Shown in pieces: positions 1-5,130 of a DNA stretch of 5,130 nt; position 1 is the first letter of the stretch; every line of letters begins with the position of its first letter. A model generated the notes under the pieces. It did no database searches and was not told the DNA's origin. It saw only the letters and a program-made list of their open reading frames with translations. Position numbers and translations under genes: made by a program. Origin of the DNA: Myxococcales bacterium (GTDB taxonomy: Bacteria; Myxococcota; Bradymonadia; REDH01); NCBI GenBank assembly GCA_018970625.1, contig JAGWVZ010000290.1:1-5130 (forward strand), given 5' to 3'.

Positions 1-238
1 CTTTCTTGCCGATGAGTACACCCGGCTTGGCCGAATGAACGCTAACCTCAGCCTTCTTCCAGGAACGCTTGATCTCAACCCTGGAGATCCCGGCCTGCTT
101 GTACTTCTCCCGCACGTGTGCACGGATCTTCAGATCCTCGTGCAACCACTTTGCGTAATTCTTGTCCTCGTACCACTTGCTGCGCCAGTCTTCGATAATA
201 CCGACGCGAAGCCCGATTGGATGTACTTTTTGACCCAT
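1..238 (-). CDS. rpsC: 30S ribosomal protein S3, N-terminal part (cut by window edge)
   Basis: This is the 5' end of the S3 gene; 79 complete codons are visible before the window ends. S3 sits in the head of the 30S subunit near the mRNA entry channel. The translation begins [18 protein letters not shown], the standard bacterial S3 start, and ends within KPGVLIGKK, which leads into the GXXG loop of the KH RNA-binding domain. The ATG at 236-238 was chosen because it begins the family's MGQK start and has GGAGG (244-248) five bases upstream. An in-frame ATG four codons earlier (248-250) would overlap that Shine-Dalgarno site and add residues not usual in S3. The gene follows rplV after 32 bases, the normal S10-operon position. 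The identification is firm; only the C-terminal two thirds are missing. Confidence 0.97.
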   Translation of the reverse strand, partial: MGQKVHPIGLRVGIIEDWRSKWYEDKNYAKWLHEDLKIRAHVREKYKQAGISRVEIKRSWKKAEVSVHSAKPGVLIGKK

Positions 239-243
239 GAGTT

Positions 244-264
244 CCTCCATCGCCTTCCGGCGAT
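244..264 (-). promoter_or_regulatory. rpsC Shine-Dalgarno with abutting small hairpin
   Basis: Read on the minus strand, the rplV-rpsC spacer contains ATCGCC-GGAA-GGCGAT (264 down to 249), a perfect 6-bp stem closed by a GGAA loop of the stable GNRA class. It is followed with no gap by GGAGG (248-244) and then, after five bases, the rpsC ATG. No T-run follows the stem, so it does not look like an intrinsic terminator. A role in positioning or tuning rpsC translation, or in transcript stability, is inference only. Confidence 0.5.
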
Positions 265-270
265 ACGTCT

Positions 271-636
271 TCAGCCCTCGGCGGGGCGAAGCTCGAGCGT
301 GATGTGTGCAGTGCGCTTGTTGATACGTGCGGCACGTCCCATCGCGCGAGGACGGAAACGACGCAACGTCGGCCCTTCGTCCACGAAGGCGCGGGCGACG
401 ACCAGCGAATCAACGTCCCACTCCTTCAGGTTAGCCTGAACGTTGGCGATGCCCGAAGCGAGCAGTTTCGCTACAATCTGGGCGGAACCGCGTGGAGTGT
501 ACTGAAGAATCGTCAGTGCCTCATTGACCGGGCGGTTGCGAATCTGATCGACAACCACTCGCACCTTTCTGGGTGCGATTCGGATGTTGGGGAGACGCAC
601 GATGTTCGCACGGTTATCGAATTCATTCTTGTGCAT
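271..636 (-). CDS. rplV: 50S ribosomal protein L22
   Basis: L22 is a 23S rRNA-binding protein whose extended beta-hairpin lines the peptide exit tunnel. The 121-residue product shows the family core: [13 protein letters not shown] near residues 22-34, then the C-terminal signature [22 protein letters not shown] followed by [10 protein letters not shown]. The RPRAMGRA segment is the tunnel hairpin tip, where macrolide-resistance changes arise in other bacteria; it looks ordinary here. The protein is somewhat longer than the roughly 110 residues usual for the family, mainly through the N-terminal stretch [20 protein letters not shown], and no later Met offers a better start. The ATG at 634-636 follows rpsS after nine bases, with GAGG five bases upstream and next to the rpsS stop, so the two genes are probably translationally coupled. 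Confidence 0.97.
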   Translation of the reverse strand: MHKNEFDNRANIVRLPNIRIAPRKVRVVVDQIRNRPVNEALTILQYTPRGSAQIVAKLLASGIANVQANLKEWDVDSLVVARAFVDEGPTLRRFRPRAMGRAARINKRTAHITLELRPAEG

Positions 637-645
637 TGGAGCCTC

Positions 646-921
646 TCAGCGCTTCTTCGCCTTCTTGTCGACTCCGTGGCCGTAGTAGGTCCGCGTAGGC
701 GAGAACTCGCCGAGCTTGTGACCGACCATGGTCTCAGTGACGAAAACAGGGATGAACTTCTTACCGTTGTGAACAGCGAACGTAAGCCCAACGAACTCAG
801 GGAGAATCGTGGAACGTCGCGAATACGTCTGAATGACCGCCTTCCGAGGTCCGGACTGCGCTTCAACTTTCTTTACCAGGTGGTCGTCGACGAACGGCCC
901 CTTCTTTACTGAACGTGGCAT
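646..921 (-). CDS. rpsS: 30S ribosomal protein S19
   Basis: S19 lies in the head of the small subunit, pairs with S13, and contacts the large subunit through intersubunit bridges. The 91-residue protein is of normal length and nearly consensus: it starts [15 protein letters not shown], has [10 protein letters not shown] in the middle, and carries [19 protein letters not shown] followed by a basic KKAKKR tail. The ATG at 919-921 is preceded by AGGAG (928-932) at six bases, within the 13-base spacer after the rplB stop. Its stop TGA (646-648) lies immediately before the Shine-Dalgarno site of rplV. Position and sequence both match the S10-operon gene, and nothing is unusual. Confidence 0.98.
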   Translation of the reverse strand: MPRSVKKGPFVDDHLVKKVEAQSGPRKAVIQTYSRRSTILPEFVGLTFAVHNGKKFIPVFVTETMVGHKLGEFSPTRTYYGHGVDKKAKKR

Positions 922-934
922 AATTTACTCCTGA

Positions 935-1756
935 TTACTTACGACGCTTGACGATGAACTTCGACGTCGTCTTGTTCGTACGCGTCTTCTTGCCTTTCGT
1001 CTGGTGGCCCCAGGGGGTAACGGGGTGCCGTCCACCCGAGGTACGACCCTCACCACCACCATGCGGGTGATCAACAGGGTTCATCGCGACGCCGCGCACA
1101 CCCGGCCTGCGACCAAGCCAACGCGAACGACCGGCCTTACCGAGCGAGAGGTTGGCGTGCTCCATATTCCCGACCGAACCGATGGTCGCGCGGCACTCGA
1201 GCAGAATGCGACGAAACTCACCGGACGGCAGCCGGAGGGTTGCATAGAGTCCCTCTTTCGCCATCAGCTGAGCGCCTGCACCGGCGCTACGCACCATCTG
1301 ACCACCCTTGCCCGGGCGAATTTCAACGTTGTGAAGAATCGTCCCGATGGGCACTGCTTTCAATTTCAGGCAGTTGCCGGGCTTGATGTCAGCCTTCGAG
1401 GAGCTCACAACGTGATCGCCGATCTTGATACCAACCGGTGCTAGAATATAGCGCTTCTCACCATCGGCGTACACCACCAGGGCGATTCTGGCACTACGAT
1501 TGGGATCGTATTCAATCGTGCTGACTACACCGGGGACGCCGATCTTGTCCCGCTTGAAGTCGATTCGCCGGTACAGACGGGCGTGTCCGCCGCCGCGGTG
1601 ACGCGAGGTGATGTGACCGTGATTGTTGCGCCCCTTGGCGTTTTGCAAACGCTCGAGCAGGGACTTCTCCGGTGACGTGGCCGTCAATTCCTCGAAACGA
1701 GCGGTGACGACAAACCGTGTGCCCGGAGACGTGGGCTTATGCTGCTTCATTGCCAT
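935..1756 (-). CDS. rplB: 50S ribosomal protein L2
   Basis: L2 is a primary 23S rRNA-binding protein needed for subunit association and for assembly of the peptidyl-transferase region. The 273-residue product is full length. It contains the N-terminal KPTSPGTRF, the RNA-binding segment [28 protein letters not shown] (given in parts: [12 protein letters not shown], then [16 protein letters not shown]) at about 42-70, the SH3-like middle with [22 protein letters not shown], and the C-terminal [16 protein letters not shown]230 (codon 1067-1069) corresponds to the conserved histidine at E. coli position 229, implicated in peptidyl-transferase function. The first of two close ATGs (1754-1756) was chosen because AGAGG precedes it at nine bases; the second, at 1748-1750, would lengthen that spacing. 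It follows rplW after 30 bases. Confidence 0.98.
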   Translation of the reverse strand: MAMKQHKPTSPGTRFVVTARFEELTATSPEKSLLERLQNAKGRNNHGHITSRHRGGGHARLYRRIDFKRDKIGVPGVVSTIEYDPNRSARIALVVYADGEKRYILAPVGIKIGDHVVSSSKADIKPGNCLKLKAVPIGTILHNVEIRPGKGGQMVRSAGAGAQLMAKEGLYATLRLPSGEFRRILLECRATIGSVGNMEHANLSLGKAGRSRWLGRRPGVRGVAMNPVDHPHGGGEGRTSGGRHPVTPWGHQTKGKKTRTNKTTSKFIVKRRK

Positions 1757-1786
1757 GACTGATTACCTCTTCCTGGTGCCGCGCCC

Positions 1787-2095
1787 TTATTCTTCTTCGG
1801 TCGCAGGCGTTTCGGGAGATGAGAATTCAATGGTTTCGCCTTCACGGAGGGTTACGACCGCCTTTTTCCAGGCGCTGCGCCGACCCAATGTGCGACCGAA
1901 CCGCTTGGGCTTACCCGGCATCACAGCCGTGTTCACCTTCACCACATGTACCGAGAAAAGCGACGAGACTGCCTGAGCGATCTGGTGCTTGTTCGAGTCC
2001 ATCGATACTTCGAAGGTGACTCGATTCGGAAACAGAGGGTTCGTCGTCTTCTCCGTCACGACGGGACGCTTGATGATGTCGTAGATACCGCTCAC
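1787..2095 (-). CDS. rplW: 50S ribosomal protein L23, GTG start
   Basis: L23 sits at the exit of the peptide tunnel and is the docking site for trigger factor and the signal recognition particle. The 102-residue protein begins MSGIYDIIKRPVVTEKT and contains VTFEVSMDSNKHQIAQAV, VVKVNTAVMPGKPKRFGR and AWKKAVVTLREGETIEF, the usual order of L23 motifs including the internal rRNA-binding loop. It ends in SSPETPATEEE, an acidic tail a little longer than the common C-terminus. The start codon is GTG (2093-2095), overlapping the rplD stop as GTGA, with GGAG (2103-2106) seven bases upstream inside the rplD coding end. The overlap points to coupling with L4 synthesis. The identification is firm. Confidence 0.97.
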   Translation of the reverse strand: MSGIYDIIKRPVVTEKTTNPLFPNRVTFEVSMDSNKHQIAQAVSSLFSVHVVKVNTAVMPGKPKRFGRTLGRRSAWKKAVVTLREGETIEFSSPETPATEEE

Positions 2096-2706
2096 TTCAG
2101 AACTCCGTCGATGTGCTTGACCGCCGCTTCGGTCATCACGAGATGATCAAAGGCGAGCACGTCATAGACGTTCAGGCCGACACTCTGCAGGTATTTCGCA
2201 TCGGGCAGATTGCGCAGCGAGAGCTTGAGCTTCTCGTTATCGATATCCACCACCAACGCCTTGGGAGCGCCAAGGTTGGTAAGGGTCTGCCATGCGGCCT
2301 TGGTTTTCGGGGCTTCCATCTCGAAGCCGGCCACCACCTTGAGCTTTCCCTCACCCAGCTTCTGCGAGATCACCGAACGGAGCGCGCCGCGGCGAACCTT
2401 CTTCGGCAGCTTGAATGAGTAATCTCGCGGCATCGGGCCAAACACGATGCCACCGCCAACGTAAACGGGGGCCTTGATTGAACCGTGCCGCGCGCCGCCC
2501 GTGCCTTTTTGCTTGAGCAACTTGCGCGTGGACCCGCTCACATTATGGCGATTCAAGGTCGCATGAGTACCAGCACGACGCTTGGCCATCTGGTAGCGCA
2601 CCACCTCATGATGAAGGTGAGGCTTTACCTCAGCACCGAACACGTCGTCCGATACCTCGATCTGGCCGACCTTTTCGTTTTTCAGGTTGTAGACATCCAG
2701 TTTCAT
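2092..2706 (-). CDS. rplD: 50S ribosomal protein L4
   Basis: L4 binds 23S rRNA and sends a long loop into the peptide exit tunnel; in E. coli it also represses its own S10 operon by acting on the leader. The 204-residue product has the family's usual length. The tunnel loop is recognisable as KLLKQKGTGGARHGSIKAP followed by VGGGIVFGPMPRDYSFKLPKKVRRGALRS (given in parts: VGGGIVFGPMPRDY, SFKLPKKVRRGALRS). The C-terminal part ends NVYDVLAFDHLVMTEAAVK. The ATG at 2704-2706 is preceded by AAAGGA (2710-2715). The gene begins only 19 bases after the rpsJ stop, in the place where rplC would normally lie, and its stop overlaps the rplW start by four bases. Whether L4 regulates this operon cannot be seen from the sequence. 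Confidence 0.98.
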   Translation of the reverse strand: MKLDVYNLKNEKVGQIEVSDDVFGAEVKPHLHHEVVRYQMAKRRAGTHATLNRHNVSGSTRKLLKQKGTGGARHGSIKAPVYVGGGIVFGPMPRDYSFKLPKKVRRGALRSVISQKLGEGKLKVVAGFEMEAPKTKAAWQTLTNLGAPKALVVDIDNEKLKLSLRNLPDAKYLQSVGLNVYDVLAFDHLVMTEAAVKHIDGVLK

Positions 2707-2725
2707 GATTCCTTTCCCAGGTCGA

Positions 2726-3034
2726 TTACGACTTCAGTTCAACATGGACGCCAGCAGACAAATCGAGCTTTCCGAGCTCATTCAAGGTCTGCTCCGTCGG
2801 GTCCAGAATGTCGATGAGGCGCTTGTGCGTGCGAATCTCGAACTGCTCGCGAGACTTCTTGTCCACGTGCGGTCCTCGAAGAACAGTGAATTTGGTTACG
2901 GACGTCGGCAGCGGGATCGGACCCGCGACTCGTGCGCCGGTGCGACGCGCCGTCTCGATGATATCCTGAGCGGACCGGTCGAGCAGCGTGTAGTCATACG
3001 CCTTTAGCTTGATTCGAATCTTGTCGTTCGCCAT
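2726..3034 (-). CDS. rpsJ: 30S ribosomal protein S10 (NusE)
   Basis: S10 is a small-subunit head protein that also acts, with NusB, in transcription antitermination and in linking RNA polymerase to the ribosome. The 102-residue product reads [19 protein letters not shown], then [20 protein letters not shown], then [21 protein letters not shown], matching the family from end to end. The ATG at 3032-3034 was chosen because it gives the standard start and has AGAGGA (3039-3044) four bases upstream. The frame stays open for another 32 codons to a GTG at 3128-3130, but that extension is low-complexity, unlike S10, and lacks a clear ribosome binding site. It is the first gene of the S10 cluster here, 116 bases after fusA, and is followed directly by rplD with no rplC. 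Confidence 0.98.
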   Translation of the reverse strand: MANDKIRIKLKAYDYTLLDRSAQDIIETARRTGARVAGPIPLPTSVTKFTVLRGPHVDKKSREQFEIRTHKRLIDILDPTEQTLNELGKLDLSAGVHVELKS

Positions 3035-3050
3035 GTCGTCCTCTGTTTGC

Positions 3051-3066
3051 CGCCCGACTACGGGCG
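3051..3066 (-). promoter_or_regulatory. GC-rich hairpin close to the rpsJ start
   Basis: On the minus strand this reads CGCCCG-TAGT-CGGGCG, a perfect 6-bp all-GC stem with a four-base loop. It ends six bases upstream of the rpsJ Shine-Dalgarno AGAGGA. The strand downstream has no U-rich tract. It could limit or shape access to the rpsJ start, or serve as part of a leader fold. Confidence 0.5.
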
Positions 3067-3101
3067 CCTTCCTGATTCCTGATGATCCGTCACTCTCTGA
3101 A

Positions 3102-3114
3102 CGGGCGCTGCCCG
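3102..3114 (-). promoter_or_regulatory. GC-rich hairpin in the fusA-rpsJ spacer
   Basis: On the minus strand this reads CGGGC-AGC-GCCCG, a 5-bp all-GC stem with a three-base loop, followed by TTCAGAG rather than a T-run. Its arms are near copies of those in the hairpin at 3051-3066, so cross-pairing between the two is possible. It might contribute to weak termination or processing after fusA, but that is not shown. Confidence 0.4.
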
Positions 3115-3150
3115 ATTCGTCCTTCACCACCTACCGGCATACTGGGCCTT

Positions 3151-5130
3151 TCACGACCCACCAACGATACGCTCCTGAACCTGTGCAGGAACGTTTTCAT
3201 ACCGATAGAACTCCATACTATAACTGCCGCGACCTTGCGTGTTTGAGCGGAGATCTGTCGTGTAACCGAACATCTCCGAGAGAGGCACCTGCGCACGAAC
3301 AGCACGTAGCGTGCCCGACTCTGCGATCTCATGGATCTGACCACGACGACGCTGCAAGTCGCCGATCACGTCGCCCGTGTACTCGTCAGGCACCACCACT
3401 TCAACCTGAAAAACAGGCTCCAACAGTGTTATTCCTGCCTTTCTTGCACCATCCTGCAAGGCCATCACAGTAGCTACCCGAAAAGCGATCTCGTTGGACT
3501 CGCCTTCAATATGCTCACCGCCCACAAGCGTAACCGACACATCCACCATCGGGTACCCAGACAGAAGCCCGCTTTCGACCGCTTCCCGCGCACCCTTCTC
3601 GATGGATGCGACGTACACAGCAGGAAGTTCAGCCGAGCTCATGGTACTCGCAAACGTGGTACCGGCACCGCGTTCGGAAGGAGACACGTCCAACACCACA
3701 TGAGCGAACTGGGCCTTTCCAGCGACGCCAGGCCGCATAAACCTGCCCTCTGTACGTACCGGTTGCCTTATCGTTTCGCGATAGGACACCTGCGGTTTGC
3801 CTACACGAGCGTCAACCTTGAACTCTCGAAGCAGACGATCAGTGATGATTTCAAGGTGCAGCTCACCCATCCCGGAGATGAGCGTCTGGCCGGTCTCCGC
3901 GTCCTGACGCACACGGAAAGAGGGGTCTTCAAGAGATAGCTTCTGAAGGCTGGTCGACAGCTTGTCCTGGTCAGCCTTCGTCATGGGTTCGATGGCGATC
4001 GAAATCACGGGCTCGGGAAAGTTGATGCGCTCGAGGATGAGAGGCGCTGTGTCGTCACAGAGAGTGTCTCCGGTAGACGAGTAGCGCAATCCAACAACGG
4101 CAGCGATGTCTCCAGCTTCTACGAAATCAATGTCCTCGCGCTTGTTTGCGTGCATCCGAACGAGGCGCTGGATCTTCTCACGCTTCTCCTTGCCTGGATT
4201 CAGAATGTAGCCACCCTTCTCGAGGCGGCCTGAGTAAACGCGGATATAGCTCAGATGCCCAACAAAGGGGTCAGTCATGATCTTGAACACCAAGGCCGCG
4301 AGAGGCTCATGAACGTCTGCATGACGGTAGACCCTGTCGCTCTCCTCCACACCCCGCTGAGAATCCTCGATTTCGCGTGCAGAGGAAGGACGCAGACCGA
4401 CGACGGCCGGAATATCGAGCGGCGATGGCAGGTAGGCAACCACAGCGTCAAGGAGAGGCTGAATTCCGCGATTACGAAACGCGCTGCCACAAAGAACAGG
4501 CGTCAGTTTGCGCCCATGACATGCCTGTCTCAATGCAGAAACCAGCAAGTCGTTGGAGACAGTCTCGCCATTCAGGTAAAGTTCAGCGACATCGTCACTC
4601 ACGTTCGCGACGGCTTCGACCAAGGCATCCCGGGCTTGCTGAGCGCGTTCACGATGGGCGAAGGGTATCTCGTCCACAATCACTCTGGCACCCAGAGACT
4701 CTGAGTCATACGACAGCGCGGTCATGGACAGGAGATCGATCTGACCGACGAACCCGTCCTCGGCCCCGATTGGCAACTGAAGCGGCACAGGATTTCCGCG
4801 CAAACGCTCGGCGATCTCTGACAAAACCCGCTCAAAGTCTGCACCCACGCGATCCATCTTATTGATGAATGCGATGCGTGGCACCGAGTAACGATCCGCC
4901 TGCCGCCACACCGTCTCGGACTGTGGCTGAACACCTCCAACGGCACAAAAGACAGCCACGGCACCATCCAGCACACGAAGGCTGCGCTCCACCTCGATCG
5001 TGAAGTCGACATGCCCGGGCGTATCAATGATGTTGATCGTGTGACCTGCCCACGAGCAGCTGGTCGCAGCGGCGGTGATGGTAATGCCGCGTTCCTGCTC
5101 CTGCTCCATCCAGTCCATGGTCGCTGCGCC
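3151..5130 (-). CDS. fusA: Elongation factor G, lacking only its N-terminal end (cut by window edge)
   Basis: EF-G is the cytosolic GTPase that drives tRNA-mRNA translocation and, with RRF, ribosome recycling. The frame runs open to the window edge, where [19 protein letters not shown] shows that about 50 N-terminal residues, including the P-loop, lie outside. Counting from Met at 5116-5118, visible motifs are switch I RGITIT (10-15), DTPGH (32-36), NKMD (86-89), the G5 GSA (211-213), domain II near 270-360 with MHANKRE and AGDIAAVVG, domain [15 protein letters not shown] (414-425), domain IV (about 446-565), and domain V with [12 protein letters not shown] and [14 protein letters not shown] (612-625). 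Total length fits the family's roughly 700 residues. Domain IV is divergent: the loop usually GGRGQYGH is AGKAQFAH, and the tip histidine appears replaced by Ile537. It precedes rpsJ with no tuf between. A paralogous EF-G is possible, but the location favours the main copy. Confidence 0.95.
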   Translation of the reverse strand, partial: GAATMDWMEQEQERGITITAAATSCSWAGHTINIIDTPGHVDFTIEVERSLRVLDGAVAVFCAVGGVQPQSETVWRQADRYSVPRIAFINKMDRVGADFERVLSEIAERLRGNPVPLQLPIGAEDGFVGQIDLLSMTALSYDSESLGARVIVDEIPFAHRERAQQARDALVEAVANVSDDVAELYLNGETVSNDLLVSALRQACHGRKLTPVLCGSAFRNRGIQPLLDAVVAYLPSPLDIPAVVGLRPSSAREIEDSQRGVEESDRVYRHADVHEPLAALVFKIMTDPFVGHLSYIRVYSGRLEKGGYILNPGKEKREKIQRLVRMHANKREDIDFVEAGDIAAVVGLRYSSTGDTLCDDTAPLILERINFPEPVISIAIEPMTKADQDKLSTSLQKLSLEDPSFRVRQDAETGQTLISGMGELHLEIITDRLLREFKVDARVGKPQVSYRETIRQPVRTEGRFMRPGVAGKAQFAHVVLDVSPSERGAGTTFASTMSSAELPAVYVASIEKGAREAVESGLLSGYPMVDVSVTLVGGEHIEGESNEIAFRVATVMALQDGARKAGITLLEPVFQVEVVVPDEYTGDVIGDLQRRRGQIHEIAESGTLRAVRAQVPLSEMFGYTTDLRSNTQGRGSYSMEFYRYENVPAQVQERIVGGS

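Larger units (their letters stand above)
3035..3150 (-). promoter_or_regulatory. fusA-rpsJ spacer, probable S10-operon leader region
   Basis: This 116-base stretch is the only sizeable non-coding gap in the window. On the minus strand it holds two GC-rich hairpins (3102-3114 and 3051-3066), a short tandem repeat between them (TTCCTGA twice on the plus strand, 3069-3082), and the rpsJ Shine-Dalgarno site near its 3' end. I see no convincing -35/-10 pair and no T-run after either hairpin, so neither a promoter nor a simple intrinsic terminator can be called. In E. coli the S10 leader is the target of L4 autoregulation; this spacer is in the equivalent position, but its structure is different and its regulatory role is inferred. 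Confidence 0.4.

Noticed and set aside
248..250. Alternative in-frame rpsC start four codons upstream
   Set aside because: It overlaps the strong GGAGG site that serves the ATG at 236-238, and S3 proteins normally begin MGQK.
304..912. A long plus-strand open frame of 202 codons opposite rplV and rpsS
   Set aside because: It lies antisense to two conserved genes, its product resembles no known family, and open antisense frames are common opposite GC-rich coding sequence.
3069..3082. Tandem repeat of TTCCTGA as a possible regulatory repeat
   Set aside because: Only two 7-base copies, too short to separate from chance.
3102..3114. Intrinsic terminator after fusA
   Set aside because: The stem is only 5 bp and no T-run follows it in the transcript direction.
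3035..3130. N-terminal extension of S10 by 32 codons, starting from GTG at 3128-3130
   Set aside because: The extension is serine- and glycine-rich and unlike S10, lacks a clear Shine-Dalgarno site, and the internal ATG at 3032-3034 has both a good site and the family's standard start.
3035..3150. Sigma-70 type promoter for the S10 operon in the spacer
   Set aside because: No convincing -35 and -10 pair at proper spacing could be seen on the minus strand; a weak or alternative promoter cannot be excluded.
3331..3939. A 202-codon plus-strand open frame opposite fusA
   Set aside because: It is a shadow of the EF-G coding sequence with no clear ribosome binding site or recognisable domain.
1..5130. 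A previously undescribed system such as defence, mobile or biosynthetic genes
   Set aside because: Every substantial frame with real protein character is a known translation gene, and there is no unassigned gene-sized stretch left.

Overview
The window is a stretch of bacterial translation-apparatus genes. All of them lie on the minus strand, so the reading order is from high to low coordinates. It holds the 3' part of the elongation factor G gene (fusA), then the first genes of the S10 ribosomal-protein operon: rpsJ (S10), rplD (L4), rplW (L23), rplB (L2), rpsS (S19), rplV (L22) and the 5' end of rpsC (S3). Both end genes are cut by the window edges. Coding density is very high. The gaps between ribosomal genes range from a 4-base overlap to 32 bases, and the only longer spacer is 116 bases between fusA and rpsJ.

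The organism is a bacterium with moderately high G+C, purine-rich Shine-Dalgarno sites before nearly every gene, and bacterial-type ribosomal proteins. The protein sequences loosely recall Gemmatimonadota or a neighbouring phylum, but this is a weak impression from memory and not a placement.

The order matches the widely conserved str/S10 arrangement with two differences. First, rplC (L3), which normally sits between rpsJ and rplD, is missing: the rpsJ stop and the rplD start are separated by only 19 bases, which carry an intact ribosome binding site. Second, no tuf gene lies between fusA and rpsJ. L3 is a universal ribosomal protein, so it should be encoded elsewhere unless the junction is an assembly or deletion artefact.

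The genes probably form one transcription unit that coordinates ribosomal-protein synthesis with EF-G. Close spacing, one GTGA overlap and a Shine-Dalgarno site lying against a stop codon suggest translational coupling. The fusA-rpsJ spacer contains two GC-rich hairpins whose arms can also pair across each other. It is the most likely place for S10-operon leader regulation. EF-G itself has unusual residues at the tip of domain IV. I see no mobile element, CRISPR array, RNA gene or novel defence-type system here; the points of interest are the operon layout, the spacer structure and the EF-G variation.
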